Below are positions 1 to 9,055 of a DNA stretch of 64,000 nucleotides, one piece after another. Below the pieces are notes generated by a model. It was given only the letters and a program-made list of their open reading frames with translations, did no database searches and was not told the DNA's origin. The stretch covers positions 10,128-74,127 of the forward strand of contig CALLKI010000077.1 of NCBI GenBank assembly GCA_938008415.1, written 5' to 3'. This DNA is from an uncultured Luteimonas sp. Lineage in GTDB: Bacteria; Pseudomonadota; Gammaproteobacteria; Xanthomonadales; Xanthomonadaceae. The position numbers and the translations under genes are program-made. The stretch's first letter is position 1, and each line of letters begins with the position of its first letter.

Positions 1-2
1 TG

Positions 3-998
3 GTGTTCGTGTCCAAGGACATCAACCTGCGGATCAAGGCCGCGATTGCGGGCATCGCCTCCGAGGACTACGAGAACGACCGCGCGCTGGACGACTTCAA
101 CCTGCTCTACACCGGCGCGACCGCGCTGCCCGAGGACTTCTGGCAGCGGTACGGCAAGGACCTCAGGTCCTGGACCGACAGGGGGCGCACCTTCTACGAG
201 GTGTCGCTGGCCGACGACACCGTGTGGTACCCGAACCAGTACCTCTACCTGCCCGGCGACGAGGAATCGGAGTTCCGCGTGGTCCGCTTCGAGGGCGGCA
301 AGGCCGTGCTGCAGATCGTCGACGACTACCGCAACGCGCAGCATTCGGTCTGGGGCATCACCGCGCGCAACCGCGAGCAGAACTTCGCGCTCAACGCGCT
401 GATGGAGCCGGACGTCGACTTCGTGACCCTGCTCGGCACCGCCGGCACCGGCAAGACCCTGCTGGCGCTGGCCGCGGGCCTGGCGCAGACCATGGACCAG
501 CAGCGCTACCGGGAGATCATCATGACCCGCGCCACGGTCAGCGTCGGCGAGGACATCGGCTTCCTGCCCGGTACCGAGGAAGAGAAGATGACGCCGTGGA
601 TGGGCGCGCTGACCGACAACCTCGAGGTGCTCACCCACAACCAGGACGGCGGCAGCTGGGGCCGCGCCGCGACCAACGACCTGCTGGCCAGCCGGATCAA
701 GATCCGCTCGCTCAACTTCATGCGCGGGCGCACCTTCCTCAACCGCTGGCTGATCCTGGACGAGGCGCAGAACCTCACGCCCAAGCAGATGAAGACCCTG
801 ATCACGCGCGCCGGACCGGGCACCAAGATCGTCTGCCTGGGCAACGTCGAGCAGATCGACACGCCGTACCTGACCGAGACCACTTCCGGCCTGACCTACG
901 CCGTGGACCGGTTCAAGTCCTGGGCGCACAGCGCGCACGTGACCCTGCGCCGCGGCGAGCGCTCGCGCCTGGCGGATTACGCCTCCGAGGTGCTCTGA
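3..998 (+). CDS. PhoH family ATPase with PIN domain (5' truncated by window edge)
   Basis: This is a PhoH-like P-loop ATPase of the long type that carries an N-terminal PIN nuclease-like domain. The visible frame begins inside the end of the PIN domain (VSKDINLRIKA), so the true start lies upstream of the window. The PhoH domain follows, with a Walker A motif GTAGTGKT near residue 144 of the visible part and a Walker B-type LILDEAQNLT near residue 250. Full-length relatives are about 460 residues, so roughly 130 are missing. The family is linked to RNA metabolism and stress in bacteria, but the exact substrate is unknown. The frame closes with TGA at 996-998. The family assignment is firm; the physiological role is not. 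Confidence 0.9.
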   Translation: MFVSKDINLRIKAAIAGIASEDYENDRALDDFNLLYTGATALPEDFWQRYGKDLRSWTDRGRTFYEVSLADDTVWYPNQYLYLPGDEESEFRVVRFEGGKAVLQIVDDYRNAQHSVWGITARNREQNFALNALMEPDVDFVTLLGTAGTGKTLLALAAGLAQTMDQQRYREIIMTRATVSVGEDIGFLPGTEEEKMTPWMGALTDNLEVLTHNQDGGSWGRAATNDLLASRIKIRSLNFMRGRTFLNRWLILDEAQNLTPKQMKTLITRAGPGTKIVCLGNVEQIDTPYLTETTSGLTYAVDRFKSWAHSAHVTLRRGERSRLADYASEVL

Positions 999-1006
999 CC
1001 GGGGAA

Positions 1007-1032
1007 GGCCCGGCCGCCAGCCGGCCCGGGCC
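1007..1032 (+). terminator. GC-rich hairpin after phoH, possible terminator
   Basis: Seven bases GGCCCGG (1007-1013) pair with CCGGGCC (1026-1032) just after the phoH stop codon. No run of T follows, so this is only a weak candidate for a transcription end. Confidence 0.25.
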
Positions 1033-1049
1033 GGGTCCGGGCGCCATGT

Positions 1050-1113
1050 TGATGTTTAAAGCATCATGATGGCAGCACAGAACTTGCCTTCATCGATTTG
1101 AAGCTTGCATACT
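1050..1113 (+). promoter_or_regulatory. Promoter and operator candidates for the XRE-sulP unit
   Basis: An AT-rich stretch in otherwise GC-rich DNA precedes the XRE gene. TTGCCT (1084-1089) and CATACT (1108-1113) are 18 bases apart and fit a sigma70 promoter moderately well. Two short inverted repeats are present: TGATG/CATCA (1050-1066) upstream of the -35, and CTTCA/TGAAG (1088-1103) overlapping the -35 and spacer. The second is well placed for repression by the small XRE protein encoded next, which is an inference. Confidence 0.4.
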
Positions 1114-1147
1114 GGAAGTCCTGCCAGAAGTTTCCCTGCGGACTTCC

Positions 1148-1399
1148 ATGATCACCGCTGCGCAAATGCGCGCCGCCCGCGCCCTGCTCGGCATCGACCA
1201 GCGCCGCCTGGCCGAACTGGCCGGCGTTTCCCTGCCCACGATCCAGCGCATGGAGGCCAGCGACGGCACCGTGCGCGGCGTGGTCGGCACCCTGACCAAG
1301 GTGGTCGAGGCGCTCGAGGCCGCCGGCGTGGAACTGATCGGGCCCGACCAGCCCAGCACCGGCCGCGGCCGCGGCGTCCGCCTGAAGGAGGCCCGCTGA
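1148..1399 (+). CDS. Small XRE-family helix-turn-helix regulator
   Basis: This 83-residue protein is essentially one Cro/C1-type DNA-binding domain. The pattern LLGIDQRRLAELAGVS followed by TIQRMEAS is the classic XRE helix-turn-helix, and no other domain is present. It ends two bases before the sulP start codon, so the two genes are almost certainly cotranscribed. The SD-like sequence for sulP lies inside the 3' end of this gene. The context suggests a local regulator, perhaps autoregulatory through the inverted repeats at 1050-1103, but no target is proven. Confidence 0.85.
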   Translation: MITAAQMRAARALLGIDQRRLAELAGVSLPTIQRMEASDGTVRGVVGTLTKVVEALEAAGVELIGPDQPSTGRGRGVRLKEAR

Positions 1400-1401
1400 A
1401 C

Positions 1402-3120
1402 ATGGCCGGCTTCGGCTTCGACCGCCGCCAGTACCTGCGCATGTACGAGCCCAAGCTGGTCACGGTGCTGCGCGAGGGCTACACGTGGCGGACCTTCAAG
1501 GCCGACGCCATCGCCGGCCTGACCGTGGCCATCGTCGCCCTGCCGCTGGCGATGGCGCTGGCGATCGCCTCCGGCACCACGCCGGAAAAGGGCCTGCACA
1601 CGGCGATCGTCGCCGGCTTCCTGATCTCCGCGTTCGGCGGCTCGCGGGTGCAGATCGGCGGCCCGACCGCGGCCTTCATCCCGGTGGTGTTCTCGGTCAT
1701 CCACCAGTTCGGCTACGGCGGGCTGATCCTGTGCACCCTGCTGGCCGGGTTGATGCTGGTCACCGCCGCCCTGCTCCGCCTCGGCACGCTGATGAAGTAC
1801 ATGCCGCAGCCGGTGATCACCGGCTTCACCGCCGGCATCGCTGTCAGCATCGTGTCCTCGCAGGTGAAGGACGCGCTCGGCCTGCGGATGGACCAGGTGC
1901 CGGCGGAGTTCTTCGAACGCTGGGCCGCGTACGGCCGCCACCTCGCCACCACCCAGCCTGCTGCGGTGGCGCTGACCGTGATCGGGCTCGCCGTAATCAT
2001 CGTGCTGCGCAGGTGGAAGCCGAACTGGCCCGGGTTCCTGATCGCGCTGGCGGTGTGCACGCTGGCCTGCACAGCGCTTACGCTGCCGGCCGAGACCATT
2101 GGCACGCGCTTCGGCGACCTGCCCTCCGCACTGCCGGTGTTCGATTTCCCGGAGATCCCGTTCGAGCGCACCTTCGAGCTGTTCCCGAGCGCGTTCACCA
2201 TCGCCTTCCTCGCCGGCGTCGAATCGCTGCTGTCGGCGGTGGTCGCCGACGGCATGACCGGCGGCCGCCACCGCTCCAACGGCGAGCTGATGGCGCAGGG
2301 CATCGCCAACGTCGGCTCGGCCCTGTTCGGCGGCCTGCCCGCCACCGGTGCGATCGCGCGCACCGCCACCAACATCCGTTCCGGCGGGCGCACGCCCGTG
2401 GCCGGGATGCTGCACGCGGTGTACCTGCTGCTGTTCATGCTGCTGCTGGCGCCGCTGATGCGCTACGTGCCGCTGGCCGCGCTGTCGGCCGTGCTGCTGG
2501 TGGTGGCCTGGAACATGAGCGAGATCGAGAACTTCCGCAACACGATGTCGGCGCCCTGGGGCGACCGCCTGGTGCTGCTGCTGACCTTCTTCCTCACCGT
2601 GTTCCTCGACCTGACCGTGGCCATCGAGGCCGGCGTCGTGCTCGCCGCGCTGGTGTTCATGTTCCGCATGGCCGAGGCGGTGGAGGTCAGCTCCGGCGTG
2701 CGCATGATCGACGACGACCTGCAGCAGGACGACCCCGCGCGCCAGGCCGACCTCGAGCAGCGCGCGAAGCTGCCGAAGGGCGTGGAGGCCTACCAGATCG
2801 GCGGGCCGCTGTTCTTCGGCGCGGCCAACCGCCTGGACAGCCTGCTCGACCAGTTCTTCGAGCCGCCGAAGGTGCTGATCCTGCGCATGCGCCTGGTGCC
2901 GGTGATCGACGCCAGCGGCGTGCACGCGCTGAAGAAGCTGGCCGGGCGCTGCCACCGCAAGGGCATCGTGCTGATCATCTCCGGCCTGCAGGAGCAGCCC
3001 AACCGGGTGATCGCGCAGATGCGGCTGGACGAGCATCCCGGCCAGTTGCACTTCGCCTCCAACTTCGACCGCGCGGTGAAGCTGGCCGAGTCCATCCTGC
3101 GCCAGCAGCGCGGCGACTGA
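1402..3120 (+). CDS. SulP family anion permease with STAS domain
   Basis: This 572-residue inner-membrane transporter belongs to the SulP/SLC26 family, which moves sulfate, bicarbonate or other anions. The N-terminal half holds the hydrophobic transporter core, including the family signature GGPTAAFIPVVF near residue 95, and many membrane segments run to about residue 430. A cytoplasmic STAS domain follows (about 455-560), recognised by VIDASGVHALKKLAG. The start ATG at 1402 has a strong SD, GAAGGAGG, about ten bases upstream inside the preceding XRE gene. Coupling to a regulator suggests condition-dependent expression. The anion transported cannot be decided from sequence. Confidence 0.92.
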   Translation: MAGFGFDRRQYLRMYEPKLVTVLREGYTWRTFKADAIAGLTVAIVALPLAMALAIASGTTPEKGLHTAIVAGFLISAFGGSRVQIGGPTAAFIPVVFSVIHQFGYGGLILCTLLAGLMLVTAALLRLGTLMKYMPQPVITGFTAGIAVSIVSSQVKDALGLRMDQVPAEFFERWAAYGRHLATTQPAAVALTVIGLAVIIVLRRWKPNWPGFLIALAVCTLACTALTLPAETIGTRFGDLPSALPVFDFPEIPFERTFELFPSAFTIAFLAGVESLLSAVVADGMTGGRHRSNGELMAQGIANVGSALFGGLPATGAIARTATNIRSGGRTPVAGMLHAVYLLLFMLLLAPLMRYVPLAALSAVLLVVAWNMSEIENFRNTMSAPWGDRLVLLLTFFLTVFLDLTVAIEAGVVLAALVFMFRMAEAVEVSSGVRMIDDDLQQDDPARQADLEQRAKLPKGVEAYQIGGPLFFGAANRLDSLLDQFFEPPKVLILRMRLVPVIDASGVHALKKLAGRCHRKGIVLIISGLQEQPNRVIAQMRLDEHPGQLHFASNFDRAVKLAESILRQQRGD

Positions 3121-3151
3121 TCGCGCCGCGGCCTTGCGGCACAATGGCGGC

Positions 3152-3957
<806 letters not shown>

Positions 3958-3961
<4 letters not shown>

Positions 3962-4800
3962 GCGTGCAGGCCCGCGAAATCGCGGTGGAGTCGGCCGACG
4001 GCCACCGCTGGACCCTCCTGGCCCGCATCCCCGACGGCGCGAAGCGCAGCCTGCTGTGGCTGCCGGCGCTGGGCATCGCCGCCCGGCATTACGTCCCGTT
4101 CGCGGAAGCGCTGGCGGCCCGCGGCGTCGCCGTGTTCGTGCACGAATGGCGCGGCAATGGCTCCAGCTCGCTGCGCGCGGCGCGCCACTGTGACTGGGGC
4201 TACCGGGAACTGCTGGAACTGGACATCCCGGCCAGCCGCGCGGCCATCGAGGCGGAACTGCCGGGCCTGGCGCGTGCCATCGGCGGGCACAGCCTGGGCG
4301 GGCAACTGGCCTGCTGCCAGCTCGCGCTGGCGCCGGGCACCGCCGGCGAGGCCTGGCTGGCCGGCAGCGGCGCGCCGTACTGGCGTGCCTTCCCCTACCC
4401 GCACCGGCTGTGGCTGCCGCTGGCCTACCGCTTCCTGCCGTGGCTGGCGGAGCGCAAGGGCTACCTGCCCGGGCGCGCGATCGGCTTCGGCGGCAACGAA
4501 GCGCGCGGCCTGATCCGCGACTGGGCGCGCACCGCCATCAGCGGCCGCTATGCCGCGGAAGGCGTCGCCACCGACATCGAGGCCGCCTTCACCGGGGTGC
4601 GCGCACGGCTGCGGGCGGCGGTATTCGCCGCGGACTGGCTGGCGCCGGAGTCGTCCGCGCGGTTCCTGCTGTCGAAGATGCCGGGCGAGGCGGAAATCAC
4701 CGTGTTCGACGCCGGCCGGCTCGGTGCGCCGGCCGACCACTACGCCTGGATGAAGCACCCCGAGGCGGTGGCCGCCTGGTTCGCGGGCCGGATGGCCTGA
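3958..4800 (+). CDS. Alpha/beta hydrolase
   Basis: This is a 280-residue alpha/beta-hydrolase-fold protein. The nucleophile elbow GHSLGG has its serine at about residue 112, after the oxyanion strand LLWLPALGIAARHY near the N-terminus. A late aspartate/histidine region, PADHYAWMKHP, can complete the triad. There is no signal peptide, so it is probably cytoplasmic. The start overlaps the thiD stop in an ATGA, which implies translational coupling. The substrate is unknown, and a link to thiamine metabolism is suggested by position only. Confidence 0.85.
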
Positions 4801-4818
4801 ACGCCGCCCGGCCGGCGG

Positions 4819-5829
4819 TTACGCGTATCCGTCGGGGTTCATCGACTGCCAGCGCCAGGCGTCGCGGCACATCGCGTCCACGTCCAGCTCGGCACGCCAG
4901 CCGAGCAGCCGGTGCGCCAGCGAGGGATCGGCCCAGACCGCGGCCACGTCCCCGGGCCGGCGGGCGACGATCTCGTAGGGGATCTTCCGGCCGGAGGCAC
5001 GCTCGAACGCGTGCACCAGCTCCAGCACGCTCACCCCGCGCCCGGTGCCGAGGTTGACGGTGAAGCCGCGGCCCTCGCGCTCCAGCGCGTCCAGCGCGTC
5101 CGCGTGCGCCCGCGCCAGGTCCATGACGTGGATGTAGTCGCGCACGCCGGTGCCGTCCGGGGTCGGCCAGTCGCCGCCGAAGACATTGAGCTTCCCGCGG
5201 CGGCCCACCGCCACCTGGCAGATGTAGGGCATGAGGTTGTTGGGAATGCCGGCGGGGTCCTCGCCGATCAGACCGGACTCGTGCGCTCCGACCGGGTTGA
5301 AGTAGCGCAGGACCGCGGCCCGGAACGAGGGATCCGAGGCGCACAGGTCCGCGATCAGCTGCTCCATCACCAGCTTGCTGCGCCCGTACGGGTTGGTCGC
5401 GCCCAGCGGCGCGTCCTCGCGCACCGGCACCTGCGCCGGGTCGCCGTACACGGTGGCAGACGAGCTGAACACCAGCCGCTTCACCCCGGCCGCCTGCATG
5501 CCCTGCAGCAGGTGGATGGTGCCGGTGATGTTGTTGTGGAAGTAGTCCAGCGGCTTCTCGCAGGACTCGCCCACCGCCTTGAGCGCCGCGAAGTGGACCA
5601 CGGCGTCGAACCCGCCGTCCGCCAGCAGGGCCAGGGTCGCGTCGCGGTCGCGCAGGTCCACCTGCCGGAACGCCGGAGGCCGGCCGGTGATCCGCGCAAG
5701 GCGCTCGAGCACGCGCGGGGAGCTGTTGCTGAAGTTGTCGGCCAGGACCAGGTCGTGGCCGCGTCCGGCCAGCACGACGCAGGTATGGCTGCCGATGTAT
5801 CCGGTGCCGCCGGTGACCAGGATCCGCAT
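4819..5829 (-). CDS. galE: UDP-glucose 4-epimerase
   Basis: GalE interconverts UDP-glucose and UDP-galactose and here probably feeds the adjacent exopolysaccharide locus. The 336-residue protein is an extended short-chain dehydrogenase. The NAD-binding GGTGYIGSH starts at residue 7, and the catalytic set is Ser124 (FSSSATVYG), Tyr148 and Lys152 (YGRSK). Length and motifs match bacterial GalE throughout. The start is set at the MRILVTGG that opens the Rossmann fold; a longer open frame upstream has no homologous content. It is transcribed divergently from the sugar dehydrogenase gene and shares a 199-base regulatory gap with it. Confidence 0.95.
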   Translation of the reverse strand: MRILVTGGTGYIGSHTCVVLAGRGHDLVLADNFSNSSPRVLERLARITGRPPAFRQVDLRDRDATLALLADGGFDAVVHFAALKAVGESCEKPLDYFHNNITGTIHLLQGMQAAGVKRLVFSSSATVYGDPAQVPVREDAPLGATNPYGRSKLVMEQLIADLCASDPSFRAAVLRYFNPVGAHESGLIGEDPAGIPNNLMPYICQVAVGRRGKLNVFGGDWPTPDGTGVRDYIHVMDLARAHADALDALEREGRGFTVNLGTGRGVSVLELVHAFERASGRKIPYEIVARRPGDVAAVWADPSLAHRLLGWRAELDVDAMCRDAWRWQSMNPDGYA

Positions 5830-6028
5830 GCGTCCTTTGCCTCGGGTTCGGGGAAGATGATTATCCAATACGGCCTGGCGCCGGCATTTCGGCCTGCCTC
5901 CGCCCGCGTGGCCTGTGCCGGCCGCGGTTGACGTTGTGATCGGGCACGTGCGGGTTCCGCTGGCGTCCGCCCGGGGACCCGCCCCTGCTCCGATAGACTT
6001 CCGACCAGAACAGAGCGAGACCACACGG
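5830..6028. promoter_or_regulatory. Divergent promoter region between galE and the EPS operon
   Basis: This gap must carry promoters for galE (minus) and the sugar dehydrogenase/EPS genes (plus). A minus-strand GATAAT (plus coordinates 5860-5865) is a good -10 for galE, giving a leader of about 24 bases, but no clear -35 is seen. On the plus strand TTGACG (5928-5933) resembles a -35 without a matching -10, and GATAGACT near 5993 resembles a -10. No sigma54-type element was found. Confidence 0.4.
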
Positions 6029-7318
6029 ATGAGCCTTCCCCTGCCCGACAGGAACGACATTCGCATTGCCGTCATCGGACTGGGCTACGTGGGCCTGCCC
6101 CTCGCGGCCGCCTTCGGCCGCAGGTACCCGACCGTGGGGTTCGACATCAACCCCGACCGCATCGCCGAGCTGCGCAGGCACCACGACCACACTCTTGAGC
6201 TGTCGGAGGAGGAACTGAAGGCCGCGCACCTGCTCGAATGCACCGACGACGCCTCGCGGCTGTCGCGTTGCAACGTGTTCATCGTCACCGTCCCGACCCC
6301 GATCGACGATTTCAAGCGCCCCGACCTGCGGCCACTGGAGTCGGCCAGCCGCACCGTCGGCCGCGCCATCTCCCGTGGCGCCGTGGTGGTGTTCGAGTCC
6401 ACGGTCTATCCCGGCACGACCGAGGAGGTCTGCGTGCCGGTCATCGAGCGCGAGTCCGGGCTGGTCTTCAACCGCGACTTCGGCGCCGGCTACAGCCCGG
6501 AGCGGATCAACCCGGGCGACCGGGAACACCGGCTCGAGACCATCCTCAAGGTCACCTCCGGCTCGACTCCCGAGGTGGCGGACTTCGTGGACGCCCTGTA
6601 CGCCAGCATCATCCCGGCCGGCACCCACAAGGCCTCGAGCATCCGCGTGGCCGAGGCGGCCAAGGTGATCGAGAACACCCAGCGCGACGTCAACATCGCG
6701 CTGATCAACGAGCTGGCGCTGATCTTCGAGCGCCTGGGCATCGACACCTACGAGGTGCTGGAGGCAGCAGGCACCAAGTGGAACTTCCTGCCGTTCAGGC
6801 CTGGACTCGTGGGCGGCCACTGCATCGGCGTCGACCCCTACTACCTGACCCACAAGGCCCAGCAGATCGGCTACCACCCCGAGGTCATCCTCGCCGGGCG
6901 CCGGATCAACGACAGCATGGGCTCGCACGTCGCCCAGCGCGTGGTCAAGCTGATGCAGCAGCGCGGCATCCAGACGGCAGGCTCGAAGGTGCTGCTGATG
7001 GGGCTGACCTTCAAGGAGAACTGCCCCGACCTGCGCAATACCCGCGTGGTGGACATCATCGCCGAGCTGCGCACCTACAACGTCGGGGTGGACGTGCACG
7101 ATCCCTGGGTCGCGCCGGAGGAGGCCAGGCGCGAATACGGCATCGAACTGGTCGACCGGCCCGCGCCAGGCACCTATGACGCGGTGATCGTGGCGGTCGC
7201 GCACCGTCAGTTCGCCGAACTCGGGGCCGGGGGCGTGCGCGCCCTGTGCAAGCCCAACGCCGTGGTGTTCGACGTCAAGCGCGTCCTGCCGCGGGACGCC
7301 GTCGACGGGACCCTCTGA
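6029..7318 (+). CDS. UDP-N-acetylglucosamine/UDP-glucose 6-dehydrogenase (TviB/WbpA type)
   Basis: This NAD-dependent nucleotide-sugar dehydrogenase oxidises C6 of a UDP-hexose to give a UDP-uronic acid. The 429-residue protein has the Rossmann motif GLGYVGLP at 17-24 and the catalytic cysteine in GGHCIGVDPYYL (about Cys265). The surrounding AGTKWNFLPFRPGLVGG is characteristic of the TviB/WbpA subgroup, which acts on UDP-GlcNAc or UDP-GalNAc and less typically on UDP-glucose. The start ATG 6029 lies close before the Rossmann motif. The epimerase gene begins 17 bases after its stop, so the pair should act in sequence. The exact substrate is uncertain. Confidence 0.88.
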   Translation: MSLPLPDRNDIRIAVIGLGYVGLPLAAAFGRRYPTVGFDINPDRIAELRRHHDHTLELSEEELKAAHLLECTDDASRLSRCNVFIVTVPTPIDDFKRPDLRPLESASRTVGRAISRGAVVVFESTVYPGTTEEVCVPVIERESGLVFNRDFGAGYSPERINPGDREHRLETILKVTSGSTPEVADFVDALYASIIPAGTHKASSIRVAEAAKVIENTQRDVNIALINELALIFERLGIDTYEVLEAAGTKWNFLPFRPGLVGGHCIGVDPYYLTHKAQQIGYHPEVILAGRRINDSMGSHVAQRVVKLMQQRGIQTAGSKVLLMGLTFKENCPDLRNTRVVDIIAELRTYNVGVDVHDPWVAPEEARREYGIELVDRPAPGTYDAVIVAVAHRQFAELGAGGVRALCKPNAVVFDVKRVLPRDAVDGTL

Positions 7319-7335
7319 CCTCACGGGTGACCGCC

Positions 7336-8343
7336 ATGCGCATCCTCGTCACCGGCGCCGCCGGCTTCATCGGTTCCCACCTCGCCCACCGCCTGCTCGA
7401 CCGCGGCGACGAGGTGCTGGGCTACGACAACCTCAACGACTACTACGACCCCTCGCTGAAGCAGGCACGCCTCGACCGGCTGCTGGCCAGGCCCGGCTTC
7501 ACGTTCATGCGCGCCCCGCTGGAGGACCGGGACGCCGTCTCCCGCGCCTTCGCCGAATTCCGGCCGCAGCGGGTGGTCAACCTCGCCGCCCAGGCCGGGG
7601 TGCGCTACTCGCTGGAGAACCCGTACGCCTACATCGACAGCAACATCGTCGGCTTCATCAACATCCTCGAAGCCTGCCGCCACGGCGGCGTCGAGCACCT
7701 GGTCTACGCCTCGTCCAGCTCGGTCTACGGCGCCAACCGCAAGCTGCCGTTCGCGGTCGAGGACAGCGTGGACCACCCGGTCAGCCTGTACGCGGCGACC
7801 AAGAAGGCCAACGAGCTGATGGCGCACACCTACAGCCACCTGTTCGGCCTGCCGACCACCGGCCTGCGCTTCTTCACCGTCTACGGCCCGTGGGGTCGCC
7901 CGGACATGGCCCTGTTCCTGTTCACCAGGAACATCCTCGAGGGCAGGCCCATCGACGTGTTCAACCACGGCCGCCACACCCGCGACTTCACCTACATCGA
8001 CGACATCGTCGAGGGCGTGGTGCGCACGCTGGACCGCGTGCCCGGCCCGGACCCGGACTACGACCCGCTGCATCCGAATCCGGGCTCGTCCAGCGCCCCG
8101 TGGCGGGTCTACAACATCGGCAACCACCAGCCGGTGCAGCTGCTGCGCTACATCGAGGTGCTGGAGGACTGCCTGGGCCGCAAGGCCGAGAAGCGTCTGC
8201 TGCCGATGCAGCCGGGCGACGTGCCCGACACCGAGGCCGACGTCGAGGCCCTGCGCCGCGACACCGGCTACTCGCCCTCGACCCCGATCGAGGTCGGCAT
8301 CCGCAACTTCGTCGACTGGTACCGGTCGTTCTACGGGACCTGA
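7336..8343 (+). CDS. UDP-glucuronate 4-epimerase family protein
   Basis: This 335-residue extended short-chain dehydrogenase/epimerase is of the UDP-glucuronate (or UDP-N-acetylglucosaminuronate) 4-epimerase type. It shows GAAGFIGSH at 7-15, a YASSSSVYG serine motif, and Tyr152/Lys156 in YAATKKANE. The segments NLAAQAGVRYS and RFFTVYGPWGRPDMA are typical of GlcA epimerases of capsule and EPS loci. It would convert the product of the preceding dehydrogenase into a galacturonate-type sugar. ATG 7336 opens the Rossmann fold; there is no strong SD. It is the last precursor gene before the export operon. Confidence 0.9.
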   Translation: MRILVTGAAGFIGSHLAHRLLDRGDEVLGYDNLNDYYDPSLKQARLDRLLARPGFTFMRAPLEDRDAVSRAFAEFRPQRVVNLAAQAGVRYSLENPYAYIDSNIVGFINILEACRHGGVEHLVYASSSSVYGANRKLPFAVEDSVDHPVSLYAATKKANELMAHTYSHLFGLPTTGLRFFTVYGPWGRPDMALFLFTRNILEGRPIDVFNHGRHTRDFTYIDDIVEGVVRTLDRVPGPDPDYDPLHPNPGSSSAPWRVYNIGNHQPVQLLRYIEVLEDCLGRKAEKRLLPMQPGDVPDTEADVEALRRDTGYSPSTPIEVGIRNFVDWYRSFYGT

Positions 8344-8381
8344 ACGCGCGGGGGCACAGGCGCGCCGGCTGGCCGCCGCCT

Positions 8382-8423
8382 CCCCGGTTTTCCGTTTCCC
8401 AAAGCACGGAAAGCAAACCGGGG
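8382..8423 (+). promoter_or_regulatory. Bulged hairpin just before the export lipoprotein start
   Basis: CCCCGGTTT (8382-8390) pairs with AAACCGGGG (8415-8423), and the inner TCCGT (8391-8395) pairs with ACGGA (8406-8410), leaving a four-base bulge and a ten-base loop. The stem ends eight bases before the ATG at 8432 and contains the only purine-rich sequence that could serve as SD. It could act as a translational switch, an operator, or a processing site between precursor and export genes. The structure is visible; the function is inferred. Confidence 0.5.
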
Positions 8424-8431
8424 ATGAACAC

Positions 8432-9055
8432 ATGCGCTCCTTCCGTCTGATCGCGATTCTGCTTTCGCTGCTCGCACTGGCCGCCTGCGCCAGCGGCGGG
8501 CCCCGCTCCCACTCCGCGCCGCCGGAGGCCGCCGCCGCCCCGGTCACGGACTACCTGATCGGCGTCGACGACGAGGTGCAGGTCACGGTCTGGCGCAATC
8601 CCGACCTGGGCGTGACCGTCCCGGTGCGCCCGGACGGCAAGATCTCGGTCCCGCTGATCGGCGACGTGGTCGCCGGCGGCCGCACCCCGTCCGAAGTCGC
8701 CGCCGACATCCAGGAAAGGCTCGGCGCCTACGTGCGGGATCCGCAGGTGGCGGTCATCCTGACCCAGCTGCGCAGCCATGAATACCTGTCCCGCGTGCGG
8801 GTGACAGGCGCCGTGCGCCAGCCGGTCTCGATCCCGTACCGCCAGGGCATGACCGTGCTCGACGCGGTGCTCGCCGCCGGCGGCATCACCGAGTTCGCCG
8901 CTCCCGACCGCGCGACGCTCTACCGCCGCACCACCGACGGCCGGACGAGCAGCCACGCCGTACGCCTCGACCACCTGCTCAACCGCGGCGACCTGTCCAC
9001 CAACTACACCGTCGCCCCCGGCGACGTCATCACCGTTCCGGAACGCGTCCTGTGA
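8432..9055 (+). CDS. Polysaccharide export outer-membrane lipoprotein (Wza-like, XrtA-system type)
   Basis: This short Wza-family protein of 207 residues has a lipoprotein signal peptide with lipobox LAAC and the lipidated cysteine at residue 19. A Poly_export domain follows (about 35-120; YLIGVDDEVQVTVWRNPDL) and then a SLBB-like segment (VRVTGAVRQPVSIPYRQG). The short form without the long C-terminal helix domain is typical of exosortase-A-associated EPS loci. It would form or help form the outer-membrane exit channel. The next gene starts within its stop codon (GTGA). The start is preceded by the hairpin at 8382-8423. Confidence 0.9.
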   Translation: MRSFRLIAILLSLLALAACASGGPRSHSAPPEAAAAPVTDYLIGVDDEVQVTVWRNPDLGVTVPVRPDGKISVPLIGDVVAGGRTPSEVAADIQERLGAYVRDPQVAVILTQLRSHEYLSRVRVTGAVRQPVSIPYRQGMTVLDAVLAAGGITEFAAPDRATLYRRTTDGRTSSHAVRLDHLLNRGDLSTNYTVAPGDVITVPERVL

